Below are positions 37,976-47,784 of a stretch of 64,000 bases of DNA, one piece after another. Numbering within the stretch: the first letter of the stretch is position 1; each line of letters opens with the position of its first letter. Position numbers and translations under genes: made by a program. This stretch comes from Lonepinella sp042468235 (lineage in GTDB: Bacteria > Pseudomonadota > Gammaproteobacteria > Enterobacterales > Pasteurellaceae): NCBI RefSeq assembly GCF_042468235.1, contig NZ_CP170386.1:1984001-2048000 (forward strand). The letters run 5' to 3'. The notes beneath the pieces are model-generated. The model was not told the origin of the DNA. It was given only the letters and a program-made list of their open reading frames with translations, and did no database searches.

Positions 37976-39778
37976 ATGAGTAAAAAAATTAAAGTGACAG
38001 ACGTGGTACTTCGTGATGCCCATCAATCTTTGTTTGCTACCCGTTTACGTTTAGATGATATGTTGCCAATGGCGACGGAATTAGATGATATGGGTTATTG
38101 GTCGTTAGAAGCGTGGGGCGGTGCGACTTTTGATAGCTGTATTCGTTTTTTAGGCGAAGATCCTTGGGTACGTTTGCGTGAGTTGAAAAAAGCCTGCCCG
38201 AAAACTCCGTTGCAAATGTTATTACGTGGACAAAATTTATTGGGCTATCGTCATTATGCCGATGATGTGGTGGATCGTTTTGTGGAACGTTGTGTCGCTA
38301 ATGGCATGAGCGTATTCCGTGTATTTGATGCGTTAAACGACCCACGTAATATGCAAGCCGCTTTGCAAGCGGTGAAAAAACACGGCGGTCACGCACAAGG
38401 GACATTGAGTTACACCACCAGCCCCGTGCATACCTTGCAAACTTGGTTAGATGTGACAGAACAATTGCTTGAAATTGGTATTGATAGCCTTGTGATTAAA
38501 GATATGTCAGGGATTTTAAACCCAATGGCGGCTGCTGAATTAGTCGGTGAAATCAAAAAACGCTTTGATGTGCAACTCCATTTGCATTGTCACTCCACCA
38601 CAGGTATGGCAGAAATGGCATTATTAAAAGCGATTGAAGCAGGTGTTGATGGGGTGGATACAGCTATTTCTTCAATGTCAGGTACTTATGGACACCCAGC
38701 TACCGAATCCATTGTGGCGACCTTACAAGGTACAGAATTTGATACGGGCTTAGATATTCCACGTTTAGAAAAAATTGCCGCGTATTTCCGTGATGTGCGG
38801 AAAAAATATGCCAAATTTGAAGGGCAGTTGCGTGGTATTGATAGCCGTATTTTGGTGGCACAAGTGCCAGGTGGTATGCTGACTAATCTTGAGGGGCAAT
38901 TAAAACAACAAAATGCCAGTGATAAATTAGATTTAGTGTTGGAAGAAATTCCACGCGTGCGTAAAGATTTAGGCTATATTCCGTTAGTCACCCCAACATC
39001 ACAAATTGTGGGTACGCAATCTGTTATCAACGTGTTAATGGGCGAACGTTATAAAACCATCGCCAAAGAAACCGCAGGGATTTTAAAAGGCGAATATGGT
39101 CGCACTCCAGCCCCTGTGAATGCAGAATTACAAGCTCGTGTGCTTGAGGGTGGCAAACCAATTACCGACCGTCCAGCGGATCATATTGCCCCTGAAATGG
39201 CGAAAATTGAAGCAGAAGTGAAACAAACCGCACAAGAAAAAGGGATTAAACTGGCTGAAAATGCGGTAGATGATGCGTTAATTGTGGCGTTATTCCCACA
39301 AATTGGTTGGAAATTCTTAGAAAATCGTGGTAATTCTGCTGCCTTTGAACCTGCTCCGACATTAGAAAGTTCGGTGCAAAAACCAGCAGAAAAAGCCCCA
39401 GCCAAACCAGCAAGCGGTTCAGCGGTTTACACCGTGGAACTTGAGGGTAAAGCCTTTGTAGTGAAAGTGTCTGAAGGTGGCGATGTTACTCATATTGCAC
39501 CGACAGCAGCTCCAGCGGCAGCCCCTGTGGCTCAAACTGCTCCAGCACCTGCTGCAAGTGGCACTGGCACCGCAGTCACCGCACCAATGGCAGGCAATAT
39601 CTGGAAAGTGGTCGCCACCGAGGGACAAACTGTCGCAGAGGGTGATGTATTGTTTATTTTAGAAGCGATGAAAATGGAAACCGAAGTACGGGCGAACCTT
39701 GCCGGAACAGTGCGTGGTATTTGTGTGAAAGCGGGTGATTCAGTAGCTGTGGGCGACACCGTCATGACCATTGCTTAA
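37976..39778 (+). CDS. oadA: Oxaloacetate decarboxylase alpha subunit, biotin-containing
   Basis: OadA (600 residues) transfers the C4 carboxyl of oxaloacetate to biotin, giving pyruvate. The N-terminal carboxyltransferase TIM barrel starts VTDVVLRDAHQSLFATRLR (about 6-24) and includes metal ligands in the HLHCHSTTGM motif (about 205-214). A PYC/OADA association region follows (to about 460), then an Ala/Pro linker (about 510-528) and the biotinyl domain with EAMKMET, biotin site K566. Substrate supply could come from malate, aspartate or citrate metabolism. The linker DNA is repeat-rich. Confidence 0.96.
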   Translation: MSKKIKVTDVVLRDAHQSLFATRLRLDDMLPMATELDDMGYWSLEAWGGATFDSCIRFLGEDPWVRLRELKKACPKTPLQMLLRGQNLLGYRHYADDVVDRFVERCVANGMSVFRVFDALNDPRNMQAALQAVKKHGGHAQGTLSYTTSPVHTLQTWLDVTEQLLEIGIDSLVIKDMSGILNPMAAAELVGEIKKRFDVQLHLHCHSTTGMAEMALLKAIEAGVDGVDTAISSMSGTYGHPATESIVATLQGTEFDTGLDIPRLEKIAAYFRDVRKKYAKFEGQLRGIDSRILVAQVPGGMLTNLEGQLKQQNASDKLDLVLEEIPRVRKDLGYIPLVTPTSQIVGTQSVINVLMGERYKTIAKETAGILKGEYGRTPAPVNAELQARVLEGGKPITDRPADHIAPEMAKIEAEVKQTAQEKGIKLAENAVDDALIVALFPQIGWKFLENRGNSAAFEPAPTLESSVQKPAEKAPAKPASGSAVYTVELEGKAFVVKVSEGGDVTHIAPTAAPAAAPVAQTAPAPAASGTGTAVTAPMAGNIWKVVATEGQTVAEGDVLFILEAMKMETEVRANLAGTVRGICVKAGDSVAVGDTVMTIA

Positions 39779-39790
39779 TTTGGAGGCAGT

Positions 39791-41092
39791 ATGGAAAGTA
39801 TTATTGCTCTACTGAAAGGCACAGGCATTATGCACCTTGAATGGGGGCAAGCGGTGATGATTTTGGTTAGCCTACTGTTATTGTGGCTTGCCATTGTGAA
39901 AAAATTCGAACCGTTGTTGTTATTGCCGATTGGCTTTGGTGGCTTGTTGTCGAATATTCCTGAAGCGGGAATGGCGATGACGGCATTGGATAATTTGTTA
40001 CATTCAGGTACACCTGAACAACTTGCTGTGATTGCAGGAAAAATCGGTGTAGTGGCAGATCCTGTTGCAATTAAAACCGCTCTTGCGAGCTTGCCAGCTT
40101 CTGTGCAAGCACAGCTTGAAGTCACCGCTGGCGATCTTGGCTTTAGTGCAGGCATTTTAGCCCTGTTCTATAAAGTAGCGATTGGCTATGGTGTTGCTCC
40201 GCTGGTGATTTTTATGGGGGTCGGTGCCATGACGGATTTTGGTCCGTTAATTGCCAATCCAAGAACCTTATTACTCGGTGCGGCGGCACAATTCGGGATT
40301 TTCACCACCGTATTGGGGGCCTTGGGTTTAAACTGGTTAGGGGTAATTGATTTTACCTTGCCACAAGCTGCTTCTATTGGGATTATCGGTGGTGCTGATG
40401 GTCCGACCGCCATTTACTTAACCAGTAAACTGGCACCTGAATTATTGGGTGCGATTGCAGTGGCTGCCTATTCTTATATGGCGTTAGTCCCATTAATTCA
40501 ACCGCCAATTATGAAAGCCTTAACCACAGAAACCGAACGTAAGATTCGTATGACCCAATTACGAACCGTGAGTAATCGAGAAAAAGTGATGTTCCCAATT
40601 ATCTTGTTATTATTGGTGGCATTATTATTACCTGATGCCGCACCATTGCTTGGTATGTTCTGTTTTGGTAATTTAATGAAAGTCAGTGGCGTGGTGGATC
40701 GTTTAAGTGATACCACACAAAATGCCTTGATTAACATTGTCACCATTGTGTTAGGTTTATCGGTTGGGGCGAAATTGGTGGCAGATAAATTCTTGCAACC
40801 ACAAACCCTTGGTATTTTACTGTTAGGCGTGATTGCTTTTGGTATCGGAACGGGTAGCGGTGTGTTGATGGCGAAATTGATGAACAAATTCAGCAAAAAT
40901 AAAATCAACCCACTGATTGGTTCTGCTGGCGTGTCAGCCGTGCCAATGGCAGCTCGTGTTTCTAACAAAGTAGGGTTGGAAGCCGATCATCAAAACTTCT
41001 TACTGATGCACGCCATGGGACCGAATGTGGCTGGCGTAATTGGTTCAGCCATTGCCGCAGGTGTAATGCTAAAATACGTTGGGGCAATGTAA
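39791..41092 (+). CDS. oadB: Oxaloacetate decarboxylase beta subunit (Na+ pump)
   Basis: OadB (433 residues) is the polytopic subunit that decarboxylates carboxybiotin and exports Na+. The first helix and insert match OadB/GcdB/MmdB. Conserved functional stretches are GVGAMTDFGPLIANPRTLLLGAAAQ (with the key Asp of region IIIa), GIIGGADGPTAI (about 197-208) and GSAGVSAVPMAARV near the C-terminus, where N/S residues of region VIII lie. SD is TGGAGG. End of the oadGAB operon, closed by an inverted uptake-signal hairpin. Confidence 0.95.
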   Translation: MESIIALLKGTGIMHLEWGQAVMILVSLLLLWLAIVKKFEPLLLLPIGFGGLLSNIPEAGMAMTALDNLLHSGTPEQLAVIAGKIGVVADPVAIKTALASLPASVQAQLEVTAGDLGFSAGILALFYKVAIGYGVAPLVIFMGVGAMTDFGPLIANPRTLLLGAAAQFGIFTTVLGALGLNWLGVIDFTLPQAASIGIIGGADGPTAIYLTSKLAPELLGAIAVAAYSYMALVPLIQPPIMKALTTETERKIRMTQLRTVSNREKVMFPIILLLLVALLLPDAAPLLGMFCFGNLMKVSGVVDRLSDTTQNALINIVTIVLGLSVGAKLVADKFLQPQTLGILLLGVIAFGIGTGSGVLMAKLMNKFSKNKINPLIGSAGVSAVPMAARVSNKVGLEADHQNFLLMHAMGPNVAGVIGSAIAAGVMLKYVGAM

Positions 41093-41107
41093 GGAAAAAT
41101 GTATTAA

Positions 41108-41158
41108 AAATACACCGCACTTTGGGGGAAGATCAAGTCTGAAGTGCGGTGTAAAATT
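41108..41158 (+). terminator. oadGAB terminator, inverted uptake-signal pair
   Basis: TACACCGCACTT and AAGTGCGGTGTA form a 12-bp stem with a 19-nt loop, then AAAATTTTC. The longer loop makes it weaker than the others. The 236-bp gap to oppA is otherwise AT-rich with no clear gene. Confidence 0.55.
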
Positions 41159-41328
41159 TTCAAGATTCTTATTTATTCTGCTTTTGTTTAGAATTTGCTA
41201 TTAATAATCTAAAATCATCATCAAAAAACAAATTTATCCTATTATTTCAATCCAAGCGCTTTACAAGCTGCAGTTTTTCTGCCATAAAAGGAAAAGAGTA
41301 CAATACAAAATAACAAGGAGTCGATTAT

Positions 41329-42966
41329 ATGCAACATAAATTATTACCATCTTTATTGGCTGGCGGTGTCGCTTTAGCCTTTTCTTTTTCTGCCAATGCG
41401 GTAAAAGTACCTGACGGTGTGGAATTAGCCCCTGTGCAAGAAATTACCATTAACAACGGTGCTGAACCGCAAAGTTTTGATCCGCATTTAACCGAGGGCG
41501 TGCCAGAATCCGAAGTAGTATCCCAGCTCTTAGAGGGTCTAGCGACCGTGGATTCTGACGGGAATACTGTGCCAGGGGTAGCTGAATCTTGGGATCATTC
41601 AGCTGATTACAAAACTTGGACTTTCCATTTGCGTAAAGATGCAAAATGGTCTAACGGTGATCCTGTGACTGCACAAGATTTTGTTTTCTCTTGGCAACGT
41701 TTAGTCACCCCAGCCACCGCTTCGCCTTATGCGAGCTTTTTGACCTATATGCAAGTGGCTAATGCTCAAGATATTATTGACGGTAAAAAATCACCCGATA
41801 GCTTGGGGGTTAAAGCCATTGACGATTTGACGTTTGAAGTGTCTTTAGACAATGCGGTGCCTTATCTCGTTGGCTTCACGACGCACCAATCTTTGTTACC
41901 AGTGCCGAAAAAAGTGGTGGAAAAATTTGGTGAAAACTGGGTAAAAAAAGAAAATATTGTGGGTAACGGTGCCTATGTTTTAGCGGATCACGTAATTAAT
42001 GAAAAAATAGTGTTTGCCCGTAACCCGAATTACTGGAATGATAAAGAAACCGTGATCGACAAAGCCACGTTTTTGAGTATTGAAAACCCAACTACGGACG
42101 TACAACGTTATCGTGCTGGGGATTTGCAAGTAACCAATTATGCGTTGCCAACCGAGCAATTTGCTAAATTGAAAAAAGAATTGCCGGATGAGTTATTTAT
42201 CACTCGTACCTTGGCAACCTATAGCTATGAGTTGAATAACAGTCGTCCTCCGTTTAATGATGTGCGTGTGCGTAAAGCACTCAATTTGGCGTTAGACCGT
42301 AATATTATTACCGATAAAGTCATGGCACAAGGACAAACCCCGACCTATGTCTTTACGCCGCCTTATATTAGCGAGGGAGAGAAAATCCAACAGCCGGCTT
42401 ATTCCACTAAACCGATGGCGGAGCGTAATGCTGAAGCGGTGAAATTGTTAGAAGAAGCTGGGTTTAGTAAATCTAATCCATTGAAATTTAGCATTCTTTA
42501 TAACACCAACGAGAACCACAAAAAAGTGGCGATTGCAGCGGCCTCTATTTGGAAAGCCAATACGCAAGGGCTGGTGGACGTTAAGTTGGAAAACCAAGAA
42601 TGGAAAACCTATATTGCTTCACGCCGTAGCAAAAATTACGATGTGGCTCGAGCAGGTTGGAATGGGGACTATAACCAAGCCTCTACCTTTGTGAATTATT
42701 TCTTGTCAAATTCAAGTAATAATACCGCATTTTATCAAAGTGAGAAGTATGATGCGGCTGTCATGGAATCTCGTGCGGCATTAGATGAAAATCAGCGTGC
42801 AGAAGCCTATGCGAAAGCCGAAGAAATTTTAGCCGAAGAAGCCGCCATCGTGCCGATTTATAACTATGTGAATCCACGCTTGGTGAAAACCTTTGTCAAA
42901 GGTTATTCGGGTAAAGATCCACAAGATAGAGTGTTGTTAAGAAATCTTTATATTGTTAAACACTAA
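41329..42966 (+). CDS. oppA: Periplasmic oligopeptide-binding protein OppA
   Basis: OppA (545 residues) captures peptides in the periplasm for the OppBCDF transporter; relatives in Haemophilus also bind haem. It has a Sec signal peptide cut after SANA (residue 24) and no lipobox, so it is soluble. Family marks are AEPQSFDPHLTEGVPES (about 45-61), LEGLATVD, WTFHLRKDAKWSNGDPVTAQD (about 106-126) and NPNYWND. SD AAGGAG precedes the ATG by 8 nt. A stable hairpin follows before oppB, which likely gives oppA more transcript than the membrane genes. Confidence 0.95.
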   Translation: MQHKLLPSLLAGGVALAFSFSANAVKVPDGVELAPVQEITINNGAEPQSFDPHLTEGVPESEVVSQLLEGLATVDSDGNTVPGVAESWDHSADYKTWTFHLRKDAKWSNGDPVTAQDFVFSWQRLVTPATASPYASFLTYMQVANAQDIIDGKKSPDSLGVKAIDDLTFEVSLDNAVPYLVGFTTHQSLLPVPKKVVEKFGENWVKKENIVGNGAYVLADHVINEKIVFARNPNYWNDKETVIDKATFLSIENPTTDVQRYRAGDLQVTNYALPTEQFAKLKKELPDELFITRTLATYSYELNNSRPPFNDVRVRKALNLALDRNIITDKVMAQGQTPTYVFTPPYISEGEKIQQPAYSTKPMAERNAEAVKLLEEAGFSKSNPLKFSILYNTNENHKKVAIAAASIWKANTQGLVDVKLENQEWKTYIASRRSKNYDVARAGWNGDYNQASTFVNYFLSNSSNNTAFYQSEKYDAAVMESRAALDENQRAEAYAKAEEILAEEAAIVPIYNYVNPRLVKTFVKGYSGKDPQDRVLLRNLYIVKH

Positions 42967-42971
42967 CATCA

Positions 42972-43005
42972 TTCCCCTGAAATTCTTCAGGGGAGTTCCT
43001 TTTTC
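42972..43005 (+). terminator. oppA-oppB intercistronic hairpin (attenuating terminator)
   Basis: CCCCTGAA, loop ATTC, TTCAGGGG: a perfect 8-bp GC-rich stem, then GAGTTCCTTTTT. The T-run is delayed, suggesting partial termination or protection of the oppA 3' end. Confidence 0.65.
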
Positions 43006-43113
43006 CCTATGTGGGGATGTACTGGATAATTTGCTATGGGCAGGCATCGTCTGATTCATGTGCAAAGTGCGGTGCTTTTTTATTAATTTTATGATTTTTT
43101 GTGGGCTGTCCTT

Positions 43114-44034
43114 ATGTTTAAATTTATTATTAGAAGACTGCTTGAAGCGATCCCAACGTTGTTTCTTCTGATTACGGTGTCTTTTTTCCTGATGCGGCTT
43201 GCACCGGGTAATCCGTTTACCAGTGAAAAAGCCTATCCGCCTGAAGTAATGGCGAATATCGAAGCAAAATATCATCTGAATGAGCCTTTATATAAACAGT
43301 ATTTTCTGTATTTGGAAAATCTCTCGCACGGGGATTTCGGTCCCTCGTTTAAATATAAAGATCAAACAGTGAACACCTTAATTGCATCGGCTTTTCCTGT
43401 TTCCATTAAACTGGGTTTAACCGCCTTTGTGTTTGCTGTCACCTTGGGGTTATTGGCTGGCATTGTGGCAGCATTAAATCAAAATAGTCGGTGGGATTAT
43501 TTGGTAATGAGTTTTGCCATGACGGGGGTGATTATTCCGAGCTTTGTGATTGCACCGTTATTGGTACTGGTTTTTGCCATTTATTTAGGTTGGTTGCCTG
43601 CTGGTGGTTGGAACGGTGGCACGCTGTATTATATGGCATTACCTGTGGTTGCGTTAACCATTGGCTATGTGGCAGGGATTGCACGGATTATGCGTGGTTC
43701 CATGATTGAAGTGCTACATTCTCCGTTTATTCGCACTGCTAAAGCTAAAGGGCTGCCATTGCGGCGGATTATTTTTAAACATGCGTTACGTCCTGCGATT
43801 ATTCCTGTAGTAACCTATTTAGGACCTGCCTTTGTGGGGATTATCACAGGTTCTATGGTGATTGAGCAAGTCTTTGGCTTACCAGGTATCGGGCAGTTAT
43901 TTGTGAATGGTGCGTTAAACCGTGATTATTCCTTAGTCTTGAGTTTAACCATTTTAGTCGGCACCTTGACCATTTTCTTTAATGCGGTGGTGGATATTTT
44001 ATATGCGGTTATTGATCCGAAATTGCGTAGTTAA
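43114..44034 (+). CDS. oppB: Oligopeptide ABC transporter permease OppB
   Basis: OppB (306 residues, the same as E. coli) is one of the two membrane subunits. Six helices are visible, with the N-terminal FIIRRLLEAIPTLFLLI and the binding-protein-dependent transport signature near EVLHSPFIRTAKAKGLP (about 211-227), which contacts the ATPases through its EAA loop. The ATG at 43114 fits family length; the frame extends upstream only to a TTG. It begins 147 bp after oppA. An uptake signal is in that gap. Confidence 0.95.
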   Translation: MFKFIIRRLLEAIPTLFLLITVSFFLMRLAPGNPFTSEKAYPPEVMANIEAKYHLNEPLYKQYFLYLENLSHGDFGPSFKYKDQTVNTLIASAFPVSIKLGLTAFVFAVTLGLLAGIVAALNQNSRWDYLVMSFAMTGVIIPSFVIAPLLVLVFAIYLGWLPAGGWNGGTLYYMALPVVALTIGYVAGIARIMRGSMIEVLHSPFIRTAKAKGLPLRRIIFKHALRPAIIPVVTYLGPAFVGIITGSMVIEQVFGLPGIGQLFVNGALNRDYSLVLSLTILVGTLTIFFNAVVDILYAVIDPKLRS

Positions 44035-44043
44035 GGGGGCGAT

Positions 44044-44961
44044 ATGTTAAAAGTGCAACAAAATCAACAATTAGCCCAAAAACTCCTTGAACAATCGAAT
44101 ATGCTGTCATTGGAAAGTCGTAGTCTATGGCAAGATGCCAAACGCCGTTTTATTGCCAATAAAGCCGCTATGTTCAGCTTATTTATGTTGGTATTGATCG
44201 TGCTGTTTATTACCTTTGCACCCATGTTAATGCCGTTCAGTTTTGAAGACACCGATTGGAATATGATGAGTGCTGCCCCTGATTTTGAATCGGGACATTA
44301 TTTAGGTACGGACGGTTCAGGACGTGATTTGTTAGTGCGGATAGCTATGGGCGGACGTATTTCGCTAATGGTGGGTATTTTAGGTGCATTAATTGCGGTG
44401 TTGATCGGTACCGTTTACGGAGCTATTTCTGGCTTTTTCGGTAAAACCGTGGATATGTTGATGATGCGTGCCTTAGAGGTACTGAGTTCGTTTCCGTTTA
44501 TGTTCTTTGTGATTCTATTGGTGACGTTCTTTGGACAAAACATTCTGTTAATTTTTGTGGCGATCGGTATGATTTCTTGGCTTAACCTCGCTCGTATTGT
44601 GCGTGGTCAAACCCTAAGTTTGAAAAATAAAGAATTTATTGAAGCGGCGATGGTGTGTGGCGTGTCACGGCGAAAAATTATTTTCCGTCATATTATCCCG
44701 AATTTATTGGGGATTGTGGTGGTGTATGCCTCTTTAGAAGTGCCGTCATTGATTTTATTCGAATCTTTTTTAAGTTTTTTAGGGTTAGGCACACAAGAGC
44801 CGATGAGCAGTTGGGGAGCGTTGTTGAATGACGGTGCGGCACAGATGGAAAGTTCTCCTTGGCTGTTGATTTTCCCTGCTTGTTTTTTATGTTTAACGCT
44901 GTTTTGTTTTAACTTTATCGGTGATGGATTGCGTGATGCCTTGGATCCAAAGGAGAGATAA
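44044..44961 (+). CDS. oppC: Oligopeptide ABC transporter permease OppC
   Basis: OppC (305 residues) is the second membrane subunit. The long cytosolic N-terminus (SLWQDAKRRFIANKAAMFSL) is typical. GTDGSGRDLLVRI (about 95-107) and the EAA loop EFIEAAMVCGVSRRKIIFRHI (about 198-218) are in family positions. It starts 9 bp after oppB, with SD AAGGGGG. Confidence 0.95.
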   Translation: MLKVQQNQQLAQKLLEQSNMLSLESRSLWQDAKRRFIANKAAMFSLFMLVLIVLFITFAPMLMPFSFEDTDWNMMSAAPDFESGHYLGTDGSGRDLLVRIAMGGRISLMVGILGALIAVLIGTVYGAISGFFGKTVDMLMMRALEVLSSFPFMFFVILLVTFFGQNILLIFVAIGMISWLNLARIVRGQTLSLKNKEFIEAAMVCGVSRRKIIFRHIIPNLLGIVVVYASLEVPSLILFESFLSFLGLGTQEPMSSWGALLNDGAAQMESSPWLLIFPACFLCLTLFCFNFIGDGLRDALDPKER

Positions 44962-44964
44962 ACG

Positions 44965-45936
44965 ATGAATAATTTGCTTGATGTACAAAATTTATCGGTA
45001 AAATTTTCCACACCTGACGGTGTTGTTACGGCGGTGAATGAACTGAATTTTACCCTTGAACAAGGCGAAACCTTAGGTATTGTGGGCGAATCGGGTTCGG
45101 GTAAATCACAAACTGCCTTTGCCTTAATGGGGCTATTGGCTTCCAATGGCAAAACCACGGGATCAGCCAAGTTTAACGGTCAAGAATTGCTGAATTTAAC
45201 AGAACGTCAATTAAATAAAGTGCGAGCTAGAGATATTGCGATGATCTTCCAAGATCCCATGACCTCGCTCAATCCTTACATGAAAGTGGGCGAGCAGTTA
45301 ATGGAAGTGTTGATGATTCATAAAAATATGGATAAATCCACCGCACTTTCTGAGTCAATCCGTATGTTAGATGCGGTGAAAATGCCCGAAGCGAAAAAAC
45401 GGATGGCGATGTATCCGCACGAATTTTCAGGCGGTATGCGGCAAAGGGTGATGATTGCCATGGCGTTACTATGCCGTCCGAAATTATTGATTGCTGATGA
45501 GCCGACTACGGCGTTAGATGTGACAGTACAAGCACAAATTATGACTTTGCTAAATGAATTAAAACGAGAATTTAACACGGCGATTATTATGATTACCCAT
45601 GATCTCGGCGTGGTAGCAGGGATTTGCGATAAAGTGCTAGTAATGTATGCTGGACGAACTATGGAATATGGCAGTGCGGAGCAGATTTTTTATCAGCCAA
45701 CACACCCTTACTCTATGGGCTTAATGGAAGCGATTCCTCGTTTGGATAGCCAATCTCACGAGTTAAAAACCATTGCTGGCAATCCGCCGAATTTGCTGCG
45801 TTTACCACAAGGCTGTCCGTTTTCGCCACGTTGCCAATATGTTAGCGAACAATGTTTGACCGCTCCGAAATTAAGTCAATGGACGGATAACCGCTTACGC
45901 AACTGTTGGATTGATGCCAAGGAGTTTGTAGTATGA
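44965..45936 (+). CDS. oppD: Oligopeptide ABC transporter ATPase OppD
   Basis: OppD (323 residues) is one of the two ATPases. Walker A GESGSGKSQ (about 40-48), signature FSGGMRQRV (about 154-162), Walker B LLIADEPTTALD and H-loop TH are present. The C-terminal oligopeptide-transporter domain carries the four-Cys iron-sulfur motif: CPFSPRCQYVSEQC plus a later Cys. It starts 3 bp after oppC and overlaps oppF by 4 bp (ATGA). Confidence 0.95.
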   Translation: MNNLLDVQNLSVKFSTPDGVVTAVNELNFTLEQGETLGIVGESGSGKSQTAFALMGLLASNGKTTGSAKFNGQELLNLTERQLNKVRARDIAMIFQDPMTSLNPYMKVGEQLMEVLMIHKNMDKSTALSESIRMLDAVKMPEAKKRMAMYPHEFSGGMRQRVMIAMALLCRPKLLIADEPTTALDVTVQAQIMTLLNELKREFNTAIIMITHDLGVVAGICDKVLVMYAGRTMEYGSAEQIFYQPTHPYSMGLMEAIPRLDSQSHELKTIAGNPPNLLRLPQGCPFSPRCQYVSEQCLTAPKLSQWTDNRLRNCWIDAKEFVV

Positions 45937-46928
45937 CCGAAAAACAACCTATTCTTGAAGTAAATCACCTTTCGGTGAATTTCAAAATTAAAAATAAAAA
46001 ATCGCTGTTTTTTGCCAAACCGTTAACCCTGAAAGCAGTAAACAATGTGTCGTTCCAACTTTATCAAGGCGAAACCTTGGGTGTGGTAGGCGAATCAGGT
46101 TGTGGCAAATCCACCCTTGCACGTGCGATTATCGGTTTAGTCAAAGCATCGGCAGGGGAAATTTTATGGTTAGGTAAAAACCTTGCTCACCAATCACAAA
46201 AAGAGTGGAAAGACACCCGTAAAGATATTCAAATGATCTTTCAAGATCCGTTGGCTTCACTTAATCCACGGATGAATATCGGTGAAATTATTGCCGAGCC
46301 ATTGGAGATTTATCAACCGCATTTATCTAAAGCGGAAGTGAAGCAAAAAGTGCAAGACATGATGATTAAAGTCGGTTTGCTGCCAAACGTGATCAACCGT
46401 TATCCGCACGAATTTTCAGGTGGTCAATGTCAACGTATCGGTATTGCTCGAGCATTAATTATCGAACCAAAAATTATTATTTGTGACGAACCCGTTTCGG
46501 CGTTAGATGTGTCGATTCAGGCTCAAGTGGTCAACTTATTGAAATCATTACAGAAAGAAATGGGATTAAGCCTGATCTTTATTGCTCATGATTTATCCAT
46601 TGTAAAACATATTTCCGATCGTGTATTGGTGATGTATTTAGGCAATGCCGTGGAGTTAGGTACCGATGAACAGGTATTTAATCATACTCAACATCCTTAT
46701 ACGCAAGCCTTAATGTCCGCCGTGCCGATTCCTGACCCAAGATTGGAACGCAATAAAACCATTCAATTATTGGAGGGGGATTTACCATCGCCGATTAATC
46801 CGCCATCAGGCTGTGTGTTCCGTACCCGTTGCCCGAAAGTCGCTGACTGTTGTGCAAAGACAGTTCCTGCTTTAGGTGGAGGTGGGGATCATTTAGTGGC
46901 TTGTTTAATGGTGAATGGTGTTGGGTAA
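45933..46928 (+). CDS. oppF: Oligopeptide ABC transporter ATPase OppF
   Basis: OppF (331 residues) pairs with OppD. Walker A GESGCGKST (about 54-62), signature FSGGQCQRI (about 163-171), Walker B IIICDEPVSALD. The C-terminal cysteines of the FeS-type motif (CVFRTRCPKVADCC) are also present. The N-terminal segment includes the extra KIKNKKSLFFAKP typical of OppF, not OppD. Last gene of the operon; its terminator overlaps the convergent methyltransferase gene. Confidence 0.95.
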   Translation: MTEKQPILEVNHLSVNFKIKNKKSLFFAKPLTLKAVNNVSFQLYQGETLGVVGESGCGKSTLARAIIGLVKASAGEILWLGKNLAHQSQKEWKDTRKDIQMIFQDPLASLNPRMNIGEIIAEPLEIYQPHLSKAEVKQKVQDMMIKVGLLPNVINRYPHEFSGGQCQRIGIARALIIEPKIIICDEPVSALDVSIQAQVVNLLKSLQKEMGLSLIFIAHDLSIVKHISDRVLVMYLGNAVELGTDEQVFNHTQHPYTQALMSAVPIPDPRLERNKTIQLLEGDLPSPINPPSGCVFRTRCPKVADCCAKTVPALGGGGDHLVACLMVNGVG

Positions 46929-46944
46929 CATACGTTATTTTTTA

Positions 46945-46970
46945 TGGGAGCCATAATAGCTCCTATTTTT
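46945..46970 (+). terminator. opp operon terminator overlapping the methyltransferase 3' end
   Basis: TGGGAGC and GCTCCTA flank a 7-nt loop, then TTTTT. The right arm includes the stop codon of the convergent gene ending at 46963. Confidence 0.6.
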
Positions 46971-47784
46971 CCCAGCTTAAGAACGCCCATTTTTTCATAG
47001 CAGGACGAACATTTACGTTACCTTGGTGTTGTTGGTAATAATCTTCCAATTTGGCCATTTCTACTTCGCTTAAATTACTGCCGATTGACCATTTTACGGT
47101 ACGTATAAAATCTTGTTCGGAAATCACCGCACTTTTTTCGCGTTGTGGTTCAACCAAACCGCAGCCACTCTCTAAGAAATCGACTTTCACTTGGTAGCCT
47201 TGCTGATACAGCATATTGACTGCATAAATATAATTGGGAAATCCCACGCCATCTCGGTCGATAAAACGTAATATATCTCGATCAATAAAATCTTTATCCA
47301 CCGTCATGGTCATATACACCGCTTTCTGGGCTTTAGCATTGAGTTTATCTAACGCGGACTGCAAATCATTGACCATGGAAGAACGCGAAGAAACACAAAC
47401 ATCGCATTCTGGCACATCGAACCAGTCATCGTCCCATGCTCGTAGAATAGGCAAAATATTATGAATATTTAAGTGTTGGCTGCGAAGTTGTAACAAATTC
47501 AGCATGCCTTGACTATAATCTAACCCATACACGCGCTGTACATAAGGGGCACAAGCCAGCGCAATTGCACCGCCACCACAACCTACATCAAGTACAGAAT
47601 TTACATCGCGTAAATCCATGCGACTTAGAAAATCCTGTACATAGTTATTTTTTAAATCAAATTGGCTGATTTGCATTTGTTCTGCTTTGCGATCCCAATC
47701 CTGTGGCTGTTTCGGTTCTCGGGTGGCGAGTTGAATATGATTTTTATATAATTCAGAAAAATTTATATCATTAATGGAATTCAT
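46963..47784 (-). CDS. Class I SAM-dependent methyltransferase coupled to a metal/oxyanion ABC transporter
   Basis: 273 residues with a seven-strand Rossmann methyltransferase core. Motif I is SVLDVGCGGGAIALACAPY (about 63-81), the motif II acidic residue follows in VYGLDYSQGML (about 84-94), and CDVCVSSRSSMVNDL (about 127-141) is the motif IV area. No fused domain or signal. Its ATG overlaps the stop of the ATPase gene as TAATG, so it is translated with the transporter. I recall a similar protein in H. influenzae (HI1273) but no known substrate. It could modify the imported chelate or a metallophore; this rests on position only. Confidence 0.7.
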   Translation of the reverse strand: MNSINDINFSELYKNHIQLATREPKQPQDWDRKAEQMQISQFDLKNNYVQDFLSRMDLRDVNSVLDVGCGGGAIALACAPYVQRVYGLDYSQGMLNLLQLRSQHLNIHNILPILRAWDDDWFDVPECDVCVSSRSSMVNDLQSALDKLNAKAQKAVYMTMTVDKDFIDRDILRFIDRDGVGFPNYIYAVNMLYQQGYQVKVDFLESGCGLVEPQREKSAVISEQDFIRTVKWSIGSNLSEVEMAKLEDYYQQHQGNVNVRPAMKKWAFLSWEK